Part shown: one piece after another, positions 9,027-17,975 of the stretch | Position numbering within the stretch: position 1 is the stretch's first letter | How the letters are laid out: every line of letters starts with the position of its first letter | Assembly: GCF_010894455.1 (NCBI RefSeq) | Contig: NZ_JAAIXY010000004.1 | Span: forward strand, 491,877-555,876 | Reading direction: 5' to 3' | Source of the DNA: Myxococcus eversor | GTDB lineage: Bacteria; Myxococcota; Myxococcia; Myxococcales; Myxococcaceae | Length of the DNA: 64,000 nt | The notes under the pieces: model-generated | Databases searched by the model: none | What the model was told of the DNA's origin: nothing | The model's input: the letters and a program-made list of their open reading frames with translations, nothing else | Position numbers and translations under genes: made by a program

Positions 9027-10622
9027 CTACTGGACGGCGGCGTAGATGACGGCGACCCAGTACTGCTTCGCGCCGAATCGCTTCGAGTCTCCCCGCACAA
9101 CGCCCACGCCCACCCGGTTGTTGGTGGCCTCGGTGACGCTGCGGGACTCGGGAAGCGAGGCCGGGTCCCCCACCACGAAGAAATCCACCGAGGCCGTTCC
9201 CGCATCCGGGAGCACCTGGAACACGCGCTCGTGCAGAGGCGCCTCGCCGGGCTGGGCCGCGGGCTGGTCCAGCTCCAGCGCATGCTTCGCGTGCGCCAGC
9301 GCCAGCGACTCCAGCACCTGACTGCGGGCCAGGGGCGGCAGCTTCTTCGCGGAGCGCCACCGGGCCAGGGCGTCATAGGCCTCCTGCTGGGGATTCTGCG
9401 AGTCCTCCGTGGCGGGCGACGAGGCGGTGAAGACCTCCGTCACCGTGGCCTCCGAGCGACCGCCCGCCACCTTGCGCAGCACCACGCCCACGCCCATGAA
9501 GCGGAACCCCGGGTCCAGCAGGTTGCGACGGTGGCCCGGGCTGTGCTCGATGCCGAAGTGCGCGGCGAGCGGCCCCGCGGCCTGCCCCAGGTTCTCTCCG
9601 GCGCGGCCGTAGCGCGAGCCTGGCGGCAGGCGACGGGTCAGCGTGCTTCCGTCCGGCGCGATGTGCGCGAAGAAACCCTCCGTCGTCATGCGGGTGCTGT
9701 AGCCCTGGGCCACGCGCTCCAGCACCGGGTCCGGCATCAGCTCCACCAGCCCGTGCGCCCGGCGCAGGGCGTTGATGCGCTCGTGCAGGGCGGCGCGCGA
9801 CTCCTCCACCGTGGTGGGCTCCACGTTGCTCTCGCGCTCACCGCGTCGGCGCACTTCGCCAATCTGCGTGAGGAAGAGGGACGTGACTTCCGGCCCCGCG
9901 TCGCCCCGGGCGACCACCTCCACCGTGTAGGTGCCGGGCTGGAGGAAGTCCAGGCGGGTGCAGAAGTCGGAGCCCTCCGTGCCGCGCCGGGTGAGGGGGA
10001 CGATGCTCACCTCGCCGTCCGGCCGCGTGACGTAGATCTCCGGAGCCTGGAGAGGGGGCGTGAGCCTTCCGCAGAGCGTCTGCACCGCGCGCTCGCCGGG
10101 CATGACGCGGGGAAACGGTTTCAGCTCCGCCTTGCGGTCCGTGAGCAGCGTCACCAACGCGGCGCGCTTGTCCACCAGGGCCACGCCCACGCCGAAGTGG
10201 GAGGCCCGCTCCGTGTTGAGGTCGGTCCGGGCCTTCAGCGACTCGAGTGCATGAGAGTGGGCCCATGCGCGGATGACGAGCGCTCGGGGGGCGGGATCCG
10301 CCGCGCCCGCGTCGCTGATGACCTCCGTGAGCGTGAAGAGGTCCGGCGCTCCGGTGAAGGCCCCGCTGAGTGCGTCGAGGGCCAGCCTCCGCGCGGCCAC
10401 GCTCAGCGCGGGGTCCTCGGCGGGCGCGCGACGTCCCACGCGCTCGAACTCCCGCACGACGTGTTGGGCGGCCTGCCTCTCCATCGACTCGGAGGGCGTG
10501 AGCGGGGCCTTGCGCTCCGGGGGCTGGGTTCGTGGATCCACCACCGAGCGGGCGGGCGTGGCGGGGGATGGGGGTCTGGGCGTGGCGGCCAGCATCGCCA
10601 CCAGCGCGAGCACGACCTTCAT
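9027..10622 (-). CDS. Exported CAP/SCP-domain protein
   Basis: A 531-residue protein with an export signal (MKVVLALVAMLAATP) followed by a Pro-rich spacer. Residues about 30-270 are an uncharacterised domain. The CAP (cysteine-rich secretory/PR-1) domain lies at about 275-390, with INALRRAHGLVELMPDPVL, the metal/active His region FFAHIAPDGSTLTRRL, GENLGQAAG and SPGHRRNLLDPGFRFMGVG. A further C-terminal domain of about 130 residues follows. The ATG at 10622 is preferred over an earlier in-frame GTG because it overlaps the DUF721 stop as ATGA, suggesting coupling. CAP proteins are secreted; their biochemical role in bacteria is mostly unknown. Confidence 0.85.
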   Translation of the reverse strand: MKVVLALVAMLAATPRPPSPATPARSVVDPRTQPPERKAPLTPSESMERQAAQHVVREFERVGRRAPAEDPALSVAARRLALDALSGAFTGAPDLFTLTEVISDAGAADPAPRALVIRAWAHSHALESLKARTDLNTERASHFGVGVALVDKRAALVTLLTDRKAELKPFPRVMPGERAVQTLCGRLTPPLQAPEIYVTRPDGEVSIVPLTRRGTEGSDFCTRLDFLQPGTYTVEVVARGDAGPEVTSLFLTQIGEVRRRGERESNVEPTTVEESRAALHERINALRRAHGLVELMPDPVLERVAQGYSTRMTTEGFFAHIAPDGSTLTRRLPPGSRYGRAGENLGQAAGPLAAHFGIEHSPGHRRNLLDPGFRFMGVGVVLRKVAGGRSEATVTEVFTASSPATEDSQNPQQEAYDALARWRSAKKLPPLARSQVLESLALAHAKHALELDQPAAQPGEAPLHERVFQVLPDAGTASVDFFVVGDPASLPESRSVTEATNNRVGVGVVRGDSKRFGAKQYWVAVIYAAVQ

Positions 10623-10918
10623 CGGTTGTCCCACCGGAAGGAGAGCGCCTTCACCGTGCCCGAGCCCAGTCGCTCATTGAGCTGCGCGCACAGGGAGGTG
10701 GCCTCGGCCTCCAGGGTGCGGGCCCACTCGGCGCTGGTGACGGCGATGAGGAGGGTGCCACCCTCCAGCGCTCGGGGAGCGCTATGGCGGGCGATGTGTG
10801 CTCCCACCACCGCGGCCCACACGGGTGTCAGGGCATGCCCCCGGCCTGACTCACCCGCGAGGCGAGCCAGGACGCGGGGTAGCAGACTCTCCAGGGACTT
10901 GGGCTCGCCACGGGCCAT
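10619..10918 (-). CDS. DUF721 (DciA-like) protein
   Basis: A 99-residue protein with the DUF721 pattern: an N-terminal helix (LESLLPRVLARLAGE), then the core LTPVWAAVVGAHIARHSAPRALEGGTLLIAV and a short beta-hairpin TSAEWARTLEAEAT. DUF721 includes DciA, the loader of the replicative helicase in many bacteria, but DciA proteins are usually longer, with an extra C-terminal or N-terminal part. This one is the bare domain, so it may be a DciA homologue or another nucleic-acid-binding member. It overlaps the downstream CAP-domain gene by four bases, an odd pairing for a replication factor. The start ATG at 10916-10918 is the only good candidate. Confidence 0.75.
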   Translation of the reverse strand: MARGEPKSLESLLPRVLARLAGESGRGHALTPVWAAVVGAHIARHSAPRALEGGTLLIAVTSAEWARTLEAEATSLCAQLNERLGSGTVKALSFRWDNR

Positions 10919-11101
10919 CGCGCGCGATGATGATTCGTGAGAACCTGAAAGCCAACCTCCTGTTGCGTGACGAGGGCGAAGAGCGGGCGGCCGGGTCCGA
11001 CGGTGTCCAGCGAGAGGGCTTCAGGGCCCTCGCGCGCCGTCGCGCGACGCGCGTCGTACCTGTATGGTCTTGGGCGTTCCGCCCCCCGGGAGCCGCACCG
11101 T

Positions 11102-13702
11102 ATGAGCCCCTCGCTTCGTCCCCTCCTGCTGACAGCCCTCGTGTGTGCCCTGGGGGCGCTGGCCGGCTGCGGGATGAGCTCCGACACGCCCTTCGGAATC
11201 CCAGGCGACAACAAGCCGCTGCCGGGGCCCTGCGCGGTGGACCAGGACTGCCCGGATCCGGCGCTCTTCTTCTGCAACACCGCGCAGTCCCGCTGTGAGC
11301 CCGCCTGTCGGAGTCGCTCCGACTGTGAGGAGGACCGGCGCCAGCAATACGCATTGGCGATGTGCGACAACCCGATGGGCTGTCAGTGCGACATGAACCG
11401 GTGCGTGGTGGGGCTGTGCGCCACGGACGTGGACTGTGACGGGGATCAGGTCTGCCGCAACGGAGCGTGTGTCGCTCCCCCGGCCAAGGAGGTCGCCGCG
11501 TCGTGCCAGGTGACTCCGGAGGTCGTCGTGGGCAGCCCGGGGATGTCCGTCGTCTTTGGCGTGTGGGTGAAGGACGCCGCGGGACAGCCCGTGGTGCCGC
11601 ACGAGGGCACGACGTGGTCCGCCCTGTCGCCGATGGTGACGGGCGGTGGCAGCGGAGCCCGTGCGGCCTTCACGCTGAAGGCGTCCGGCACCGAGCGCGA
11701 CGTGGTGGAGGCGCGGGTCGGCTCTGTTGTCTGCCGTGCCCGCGTCACGGTGTTGAGTCCGGACGTGCCGGAGGGTGGGGTGAGGGTGCTGGTGGTGGAC
11801 GAGTTGACGGGACGTCCGGTGCCGCTGACCACCATCGCCGTGGCGGACGTGGGAGGAAAGCCCCAGGCCTCCGCGCTGACGGGGCTCGATGGCGCCGCGT
11901 GGGTACCCGCTTCGGGCACCGTGGCGCTGTCCGCCTTCCACCCGGACTTCGGCTACCTCACGCTGGCCCGCCATGACGTGGAGGAGCACCGCGATGTCCG
12001 GATGACGCTGCGGCGCAACCCGGTGGACTTCTCTGGCGGCGTGCGGGTGGACTTCGCAGAGGCGCGCATCGGCACCGTCGCGACGCCCACGCTGCGGCTG
12101 GGCATGACGGGCATGTCGGTGCCGGGGCTCTTCTCCGAGCTGTCGTCGGGCACCTTGCTGGGCTTCGAGCGGGAGGTGGAGGTGAGCGCGGGCGGCACGC
12201 GACGCCTGCCCCTGCCGTCGGGCACCTCGCTCTGGTTGGAGGGCGGCGCGCCAGCTCCGACCTTCGCGCCCGGCGCGGCGGGCGTTTGTGATTCCTCCCT
12301 GGCCGGCGTGTTGGAGCCAGAGCTGGCCATCCTGTCGGGGACGTGCGGCACCCGCTCGGCCTGGGCGTTGACGGGCAGCGTGCCGGTGGCGGAGCTGCCC
12401 CTCAATGCGCTGGAGCCCGGCGCGGATCCACTGCTGACGCTGGGGCGCCTGTTGCCGCTGTCCCCGCGCTTCTACTCGTCCGTGGCGCGAGATACCGCCT
12501 TCCACCTGGTCCCCACGCCGGGGCTGGACACGGGGACTCCGAGGCCGGACACCGTGACGTATTCCGAGCGCGTGTCCCTGGACTTCGAGGGCGTGCGACT
12601 GGCGTTCCCCTTCGCCGTGCGTGTCCCGGAGCTTCCCCGCTATCGGGGCGCGTACCTGGACCGGGCCTATGTGTTGAGCACCGTGGTGGCGCCGGGGCGA
12701 GGGCTCGTGCCGCTGGGCCTGGGAGCCGCCGCCAACGTCGCGCCCGCGGATCCGAACACGGATGCGGACGGGCGACTGGGTCGCTCCGGCGTCGTCGCGC
12801 TGCGCATGGCGCCCGCGCACCATGGCCTGGAGGGGCAGCCCTACCGACTCCTGGTGGGGGCCACGTCCCGCGCCGCTCAAGACGATGCCGCCGCGGGAAT
12901 GGCCTCCGGCTTCGTCGTGGCGGACCTGCCTGCCTTGAGCTTCGACCCTCTCGGGGAGCGCCCCGTGGAACCGGGCGTGGACTTCCTCCCCATTCCAGAG
13001 GACGCCCGCTACAACTTCGACTCCAGCGAGTCCCAGGGCCTGCGAGGGCGTGAGCTGCGCGCCGACATCGAGGAGCCCGCCACGCTCGTCCGCGTCGTCT
13101 TCACCGACCGCCTCGGGCGCCGCTGGACGGTGCTGGCATCTCCCGAGGAGGTGGCGGACGGCATCCGCGTCCCGGGCGTTCCCGTGGGCCTGGAGGACCG
13201 GACCTATTTCGGCGACCACCTGGGCTCGCGCGCGCTCCTGCGCGTGGAGGTGCTCCAGGTGACGGGGAGGGATGCGCGAGATGTCCTGGGGCCCTCCCGA
13301 CTGGCGGCGGCGGATGGCCCGGGGTTGGACCACGTGGGAGACCTGACGCGCGCGGCGTCGTCGCTGGACGTGGGGCGCCCGGAGGTCAGGTGGCTCTATC
13401 CGGAGCTGGAGGGACAGCGGCTCAGCCGAGGCAGCGCCGTGCGAGTGCGTGTCACCGGCTTCCGCCCCGGCGTGAGCGCGGAGGCCGACGGCCGCGTTCG
13501 TGTCGTGATACGGGGGGGCGCCAAGGGCTGTGAAGGAGTCCTGGTGAGCGACTCCGCCGTGTCCGCGACGGGCGAAGTGCAGCTCCAGCTCCCCGCGAGC
13601 TGCTCCGGCTTGGGGGTGCTGCTGGTGGCCGCGCTCCAGGACGCAGACGGCTCGCTGCTGCGTCCCCCCGTCGCCGCCACGAGGGCCGTGGACATCCCGT
13701 AG
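11102..13702 (+). CDS. Large Cys-rich lipoprotein with regulatory-like beta repeats
   Basis: An 866-residue lipoprotein: signal sequence ending LALAGCG-like (GALAGC), so Cys is acylated and the protein sits on a membrane. Residues about 35-125 are Cys-rich with EGF-like or EB-like spacing (CAVDQDCPDP, CRSRSDCEED, CATDVDCDGDQVC). A bacterial Ig-like region follows (VVVGSPGMSVVFGVWVKDAAG), then a carboxypeptidase-regulatory-like segment (LVVDELTGRPVPLTTIAVADV). The remainder is a long beta-rich region. The ATG at 11102 is chosen because it directly begins the signal peptide; the open frame upstream has no such feature. Such multi-domain lipoproteins are common in myxobacteria and their function is not known. 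Confidence 0.85.
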   Translation: MSPSLRPLLLTALVCALGALAGCGMSSDTPFGIPGDNKPLPGPCAVDQDCPDPALFFCNTAQSRCEPACRSRSDCEEDRRQQYALAMCDNPMGCQCDMNRCVVGLCATDVDCDGDQVCRNGACVAPPAKEVAASCQVTPEVVVGSPGMSVVFGVWVKDAAGQPVVPHEGTTWSALSPMVTGGGSGARAAFTLKASGTERDVVEARVGSVVCRARVTVLSPDVPEGGVRVLVVDELTGRPVPLTTIAVADVGGKPQASALTGLDGAAWVPASGTVALSAFHPDFGYLTLARHDVEEHRDVRMTLRRNPVDFSGGVRVDFAEARIGTVATPTLRLGMTGMSVPGLFSELSSGTLLGFEREVEVSAGGTRRLPLPSGTSLWLEGGAPAPTFAPGAAGVCDSSLAGVLEPELAILSGTCGTRSAWALTGSVPVAELPLNALEPGADPLLTLGRLLPLSPRFYSSVARDTAFHLVPTPGLDTGTPRPDTVTYSERVSLDFEGVRLAFPFAVRVPELPRYRGAYLDRAYVLSTVVAPGRGLVPLGLGAAANVAPADPNTDADGRLGRSGVVALRMAPAHHGLEGQPYRLLVGATSRAAQDDAAAGMASGFVVADLPALSFDPLGERPVEPGVDFLPIPEDARYNFDSSESQGLRGRELRADIEEPATLVRVVFTDRLGRRWTVLASPEEVADGIRVPGVPVGLEDRTYFGDHLGSRALLRVEVLQVTGRDARDVLGPSRLAAADGPGLDHVGDLTRAASSLDVGRPEVRWLYPELEGQRLSRGSAVRVRVTGFRPGVSAEADGRVRVVIRGGAKGCEGVLVSDSAVSATGEVQLQLPASCSGLGVLLVAALQDADGSLLRPPVAATRAVDIP

Positions 13703-13833
13703 CGGGGGATGGAGGACGACGTCGCTGGTTGGGTGTCGATGGGCGAAGATTCCCTACCTGGAGTCTCGCTCTGTGATTCGCTTTCTGGATTTGCAGGGTG
13801 GTAGCGTCTCGTGGGTCGGTTGCTGGAGGAGCG

Positions 13834-14709
13834 GTGCAGAAGGAAACGGTCGTCACGGTCATCTCGAAGATCTCCGACCGGCCGGTCAACCTCGACGCGG
13901 CTCTGGTGGTGATCTACGGATTGGATCTGGGTCGGAAGTTCGATTTGACGGGCGAGGAGACGCTGATTGGTCGCTCGTCGAAGTGTGACATCCAGATCGA
14001 CCAGGAGTCGGTGAGCCGCAACCACGCCGCCATCTCGAATACCCGCGAGGGCGTGAAGATTCGCGACGCGGGCTCCACCAACGGCACGTTCATCAACGAC
14101 GAGCTGGTGGAAGGCGACCGCGAGCTGCGCAACGGCGACCTGGTGAAGATTGGCCGCACCATCTTCAAGTACATCGCGGGCGGCAACATCGAGGCCGCGT
14201 ACCACGATGAGATCTACCGGCTGACCACGATGGACGGCCTGACGCAGATCTACAACCGCCGCTACTTCGACGAGCAGTTGGATAGGGAAATCTCCCGCAG
14301 CCGCCGCTACGAGCGCGTGTTGTCGCTGGTGCTGGTGGACATCGACCACTTCAAGAAGGTGAACGACAAGTTCGGGCACCTGGCGGGGGACTCGGTGCTC
14401 AAGCAACTGGCGTCCACGGTGCGCACGCGCATCCGGCGTGAGGACGTCTTCGCGCGCTATGGCGGAGAGGAGTTCGCCATCCTGCTGCCCGAGGTCGCCC
14501 TGGTGGGCGCGCGACAGCTCTCCGAGAAGGTGCGGCGCCTGGTGGAGAAGCAGCGCTTCGAGTTCGATCGCCAGCCCATCCCCGTCACCATCTCCCTGGG
14601 CGTGGCGGTGTTGGACCCTCACCACCGCGAACCCGGAGACCTGGTGCGCGCGGCGGACGAGAAGCTCTTCGAGGCGAAGACGGGCGGCCGCAACCGCGTC
14701 ATCGCCTGA
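13834..14709 (+). CDS. FHA-GGDEF diguanylate cyclase
   Basis: A 291-residue soluble protein. The FHA domain (residues about 25-110) has the phosphothreonine-binding features GEETLIGRSSKCDIQI, SVSRNHAAI and GSTNGTFIN. The GGDEF domain (about 125-290) has the active-site loop GGEEF and the substrate region DIDHFKKVNDKFGHLAGD, so it should make cyclic di-GMP from two GTP. The RRED five residues before GGEEF is an RxxD inhibitory site, which predicts feedback inhibition by the product. The GTG at 13834 is chosen because GGAGGA lies just upstream; an earlier in-frame GTG at 13798 would add 12 residues. FHA suggests that a Ser/Thr kinase controls or localises it. Confidence 0.93.
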   Translation: MQKETVVTVISKISDRPVNLDAALVVIYGLDLGRKFDLTGEETLIGRSSKCDIQIDQESVSRNHAAISNTREGVKIRDAGSTNGTFINDELVEGDRELRNGDLVKIGRTIFKYIAGGNIEAAYHDEIYRLTTMDGLTQIYNRRYFDEQLDREISRSRRYERVLSLVLVDIDHFKKVNDKFGHLAGDSVLKQLASTVRTRIRREDVFARYGGEEFAILLPEVALVGARQLSEKVRRLVEKQRFEFDRQPIPVTISLGVAVLDPHHREPGDLVRAADEKLFEAKTGGRNRVIA

Positions 14710-14730
14710 GGCGGCGGCCCGAGGTTCGGC

Positions 14731-16905
14731 TCAGCCGGCGAAGACGGAGCGGCGCTCCCGCAGCAGCGTGTGGATCATCCCCTGGATGGCTTCGCGCGTG
14801 CGCTCGGTGAGGCGACCCACTTCGCCCAGGTCATCCGCGGCTTCGGGAGAGAGGCCGTCCATGGCGATGGGCTCGCCGAAGCGGATGCTCCACTTCGCGG
14901 GAAGGGGGCCCGGCGGTGTGAGCGGCACGTAGGGCAGCCCGAGGAAGCCCGCGGGGATGCGCCCGAGCAGGGGCGACGTCTCCTCCGCGCCGACGATGGC
15001 CACCGGAACGATGGGCGCTCCAGTGCGAAGGGCGAGCTTCACGAAGCCGCCGCGTCCGAAGCGCTTGAGTCGGTAGCGCTCCGCGAAGGGCTTGCCGAGA
15101 CCCTGATAGCCCTCCGGGAAGACCACCAGCGGGCGCTGCTCGTCGAGCAACCGCAGCGCGTTCTCCGGGCACGCGCGCACGGCGCCGAGGCGGTTGAAGA
15201 GGGTGCCCAGCACGGGCGCGTGGAAGATCTGATCCTCCACCAGCCAGCGCGACTCACGCAGGTCGGGGCGCTCGCGGGCCAGGGTGAGCGACATCACCAG
15301 GCCGTCATAGGGAAGGGCGCCCGAATGGTTCGCCACGAGGATGACCGCGCCCCGGGGGATGTGGTCCGTGCCCTGGGCGGCGACGCGCCAGTACTGGCCA
15401 TAGAGGAAATCCAGCACGGGCTCCAGTCGCTGCACGAGCGACGGGTCCTTGCCGTACTCGTCCAGGTGGGAGCCTCCGCCCGTGCCCAAACCGGCGCGCA
15501 CGGCGTCCAGCATGCCGTTCATCGCGCCCCAGGCGCGGCCCAGGCCCTCACTGGCCAGGGCCTGTCCGGCGATCTCCCTGGCCAGGGACAGCATGCCGGT
15601 GGCGCGCTGTGCGAGCGGGCGAGGGCCGTCTGGAACGGACGCTGCGTCGCGCGCCGCGTGCTCGTCACCGGAGGTGGACACCAGGGACAGGGGGCCTCGG
15701 CGGCTGGGAGGGAACTCGTCGCGCGTCGCGTCTGGCATTTCCACCTCCGGCTCCGGGGAGGAGCGGGTTTTCGAGAGGGGCAGGGCGGACCGCTCCCACG
15801 CGTCGTCGGGTTCGTCCGGCGTCTCGTCGAGGTCTGACAGCTCCAGCACGGCGCCAGCGAGGTACTCATGGGGCGCGTCGAGATTGGAGCGCTCCTCGGT
15901 GTCGTCCTCGTCCAGGGTGTTGTTCGCGGCGCGTTCCTCCAGGGCGTCCCTGGCGCGAGGGGCGCTGTCGCGGCGATTCATCACTTCCACGACGGCCAGC
16001 TCGGCGGCGCTCTCGGCGACCTGCTCGGCCACGGTGGCGGCGAGTTCGCGCTCGCGCTCCGGACGGCGGGAGGAGGGACTGTGGTCCAGGACCTCTTCCA
16101 CCGCGGCCCCGGCCAGCTCAGTGGCCAGTTCCGTCGCGAGGAGCCTGTCCACGGGCTCGTCCGATCCGTCGCGGCGGTCCATCGCGACGTCCACGGCGTG
16201 CTTCGCGGTCACCTCGGCCACCTCGGCGGCGAGGGCCTCCGCGAGTGCGTGGTCCACTTCTCGTTGCTGGGGCGTCCGCTCGCCGCTCTTGTTGGCCACA
16301 GCGGGGGCTCGCGCGGGTGGCGGATCGCGCGGAGTCACTGGCGCCGCGGGCTCGCGCAGGGGTTCGACTTCAGTCGAGTCCGGCGTGGAAGGCCCGGCCG
16401 TGGACACCTTCGCGCCGGACTGTCTCTTCAGCGCGGCGGGCTCGACCTTGGTCGAGTCTGGCGAAGAGGGCCTGGCAGTGGACGCACTCGTGCCAACCTT
16501 CGCACGGGACTGTCCCTGGGCTCCTTCCGGACGGGCCGGTGCTTTCCCTGAGTGAGAACCCTGTTCGTGCTTCGCCTTGCCGTGCTTCACGGGGACGCTG
16601 GCCTGCGCACTCGCGCCGCCCCGCGCGGACGTGCCCTGCTTCGCTCCCGTCGCCGACGGCGCGCCCTTCGACTTCGCGGGTGCGGGCTTCCCGCGGGTGG
16701 GCTTCTTCGCTCGGCCCTTGTCCGAGGTGCCGTTGCCATTGCCGGCGTGGGCCGCGCGTGCGGACGTGGCCTTCTTGTCGTCGGAGGTCCCGCGCTCGGA
16801 GGGCGAGCGGTCCTGCTTCGCCTGGGTGCCGGGCTTCGCTTTCGCGCCATCGCGAGCGGCGGCTCCGCGCTGGAAGGGATCGTTCCCGAGGACACCCTTG
16901 GCCAT
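14731..16905 (-). CDS. Lysophospholipid acyltransferase-family protein with long disordered N-terminus
   Basis: A 724-residue protein. Residues 1-210 are low-complexity, rich in Lys, Ala, Ser and Pro, like histone-H1 tails. Residues 216-315 hold Ala-rich repeats, 330-400 are acidic. The acyltransferase domain covers about 485-715. It has NHSGALPYDG (His527, Asp534), the MGAT-like variant of the HX4D catalytic motif, and FPEGYQG at 597-603, the glycerol-phosphate-binding motif. This would transfer an acyl chain to a lipid acceptor at the membrane; the exact acceptor is open. RBS GAGGAG sits seven bases before the ATG. It is two bases downstream of the SDR gene and forms an operon with it. Confidence 0.85.
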   Translation of the reverse strand: MAKGVLGNDPFQRGAAARDGAKAKPGTQAKQDRSPSERGTSDDKKATSARAAHAGNGNGTSDKGRAKKPTRGKPAPAKSKGAPSATGAKQGTSARGGASAQASVPVKHGKAKHEQGSHSGKAPARPEGAQGQSRAKVGTSASTARPSSPDSTKVEPAALKRQSGAKVSTAGPSTPDSTEVEPLREPAAPVTPRDPPPARAPAVANKSGERTPQQREVDHALAEALAAEVAEVTAKHAVDVAMDRRDGSDEPVDRLLATELATELAGAAVEEVLDHSPSSRRPERERELAATVAEQVAESAAELAVVEVMNRRDSAPRARDALEERAANNTLDEDDTEERSNLDAPHEYLAGAVLELSDLDETPDEPDDAWERSALPLSKTRSSPEPEVEMPDATRDEFPPSRRGPLSLVSTSGDEHAARDAASVPDGPRPLAQRATGMLSLAREIAGQALASEGLGRAWGAMNGMLDAVRAGLGTGGGSHLDEYGKDPSLVQRLEPVLDFLYGQYWRVAAQGTDHIPRGAVILVANHSGALPYDGLVMSLTLARERPDLRESRWLVEDQIFHAPVLGTLFNRLGAVRACPENALRLLDEQRPLVVFPEGYQGLGKPFAERYRLKRFGRGGFVKLALRTGAPIVPVAIVGAEETSPLLGRIPAGFLGLPYVPLTPPGPLPAKWSIRFGEPIAMDGLSPEAADDLGEVGRLTERTREAIQGMIHTLLRERRSVFAG
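15961..16260 (-). repeat. Three degenerate Ala-rich repeats in the acyltransferase N-terminus
   Basis: Residues 216-315 of the acyltransferase contain three related helical units of about 34 residues. They are visible as LAEALAAEVAEVTAKHAVDV...MDRRD, LLATELATELAGAAVEEVLD and LAATVAEQVAESAAELAVVE...MNRRD. The first and third end in the same (M/V)(D/N)RRD sequence. Each would form a long amphipathic helix. Confidence 0.6.
16360..16503 (-). repeat. Duplicated segment in the acyltransferase low-complexity region
   Basis: Residues 135-156 and 165-182 of the acyltransferase repeat the pattern AKV(G/S)T...PSxPDSTxVEP. On the DNA this is a near-direct duplication within the low-complexity stretch, likely a replication-slippage product. 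Confidence 0.55.
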
Positions 16906-16907
16906 CT

Positions 16908-17873
16908 CTAGCTCCTCTTGAGCGCCGCCGCGGCGTCCCTGACGTGGTGGAAGGGGATGAAGCCGAGGGCGGACTCGGCACGCTCACCGTCCGCCACCCA
17001 CGAGTAATGGATGTAGTCGAGAAGGGCCACGGGCAACGTATCCGCTCCCACCACATCCAGCGTGTGGAGTGCGCCACGGAACAAAGGCCCTGGCAGGGGA
17101 AGCGGGCGAGCACCCGCCTGTCGAATGAGGCCGGACAGCGGCAGCACACCCCGGCCCACGATGTTGAACTCCCCGGACGTCTCCGCCCGCAGCGCCAGAT
17201 GCAGCGCGCGCCCCGCGTCCTCCTCATGCAGCCCCTGCCACAACGGGTCGAACCCCAGCAGCGTGGGGACCACCGAGGTGCGCGTCAGCAGTCGCGTGAC
17301 GGGACTCTCGAAGGTCGGCCCGAGCACCGGCGCGAAGCGCAGCACCAGCACGCGCATGTCCGGGTGCCGCTCGCGGAAGGCTCGGACCTGTCCCTCCACC
17401 TCCACCTTGTCGGTGACGAAGCGGCTGAGCGGACAGCCCTGCAGCGGCGAGTCCTCGCGCATCAGCGCCGGATTGTTCCCCCGCGCGCCGTAGACGGCGG
17501 TCATCGACGGCACCACCAGCCTGGGCAGCTTCGCCCGGCCCGCCGCCGTCAGCACGTTCATGGTGCCGATGACCTCCAGCTCGTGCGCCAGGGAGCCGTT
17601 GCGGATGGGGCCGAAGAGGAACGCCAGGTGGTAGAGCGCGTCCACGGGGCGCTCGGCCAATGCGTCGGTGAGCTCGCTCTCGGCGTCGTGCCGGGTGAGG
17701 TCCACCTGGTGGAACTCCACCTTCGCACCCTCTGGACGCGCGACGTCCAGCACGAGGATGCTCTCCACGTCGGGATCCCGCTCGAGCCGGGGCAGCAACA
17801 GCTTCCCGTACTCGCCGCTGGCTCCGGTCACCGCGACGCGCAACCGCCCCTTGCCTGGTCGTGACACGTCCAT
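16908..17873 (-). CDS. NAD(P)-dependent SDR/epimerase-like protein
   Basis: A 321-residue Rossmann protein of the extended SDR family. The nucleotide-binding loop VTGASGEYGKLL lies near the N-terminus. The acidic residue after strand 2 (VLDVARP) suggests NAD preference. Normal members use YxxxK for catalysis; here the equivalent appears to be RFVTDK, with Phe in place of Tyr, so it may be an atypical, non-oxidoreductase member. It is followed after two bases by the acyltransferase gene, an arrangement suggesting a role in lipid or envelope metabolism. The ATG at 17873 is chosen over a TTG at 17879 because AGGAG lies nine bases before it. Confidence 0.8.
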   Translation of the reverse strand: MDVSRPGKGRLRVAVTGASGEYGKLLLPRLERDPDVESILVLDVARPEGAKVEFHQVDLTRHDAESELTDALAERPVDALYHLAFLFGPIRNGSLAHELEVIGTMNVLTAAGRAKLPRLVVPSMTAVYGARGNNPALMREDSPLQGCPLSRFVTDKVEVEGQVRAFRERHPDMRVLVLRFAPVLGPTFESPVTRLLTRTSVVPTLLGFDPLWQGLHEEDAGRALHLALRAETSGEFNIVGRGVLPLSGLIRQAGARPLPLPGPLFRGALHTLDVVGADTLPVALLDYIHYSWVADGERAESALGFIPFHHVRDAAAALKRS

Positions 17874-17975
17874 ACCCAAGGTCTCCTGTTAGCCCAGCCG
17901 CCTGGGAATGTCAGCCTGCACCCGTCTTGGTTTGCTGGACAACGTCCGCTCCGTGGCGGAGGGTGGACGATTGCC

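Noticed and set aside
11021..13333. A 770-codon frame opposite the large lipoprotein gene
   Set aside because: No domain or signal, and composition typical of an antisense shadow.
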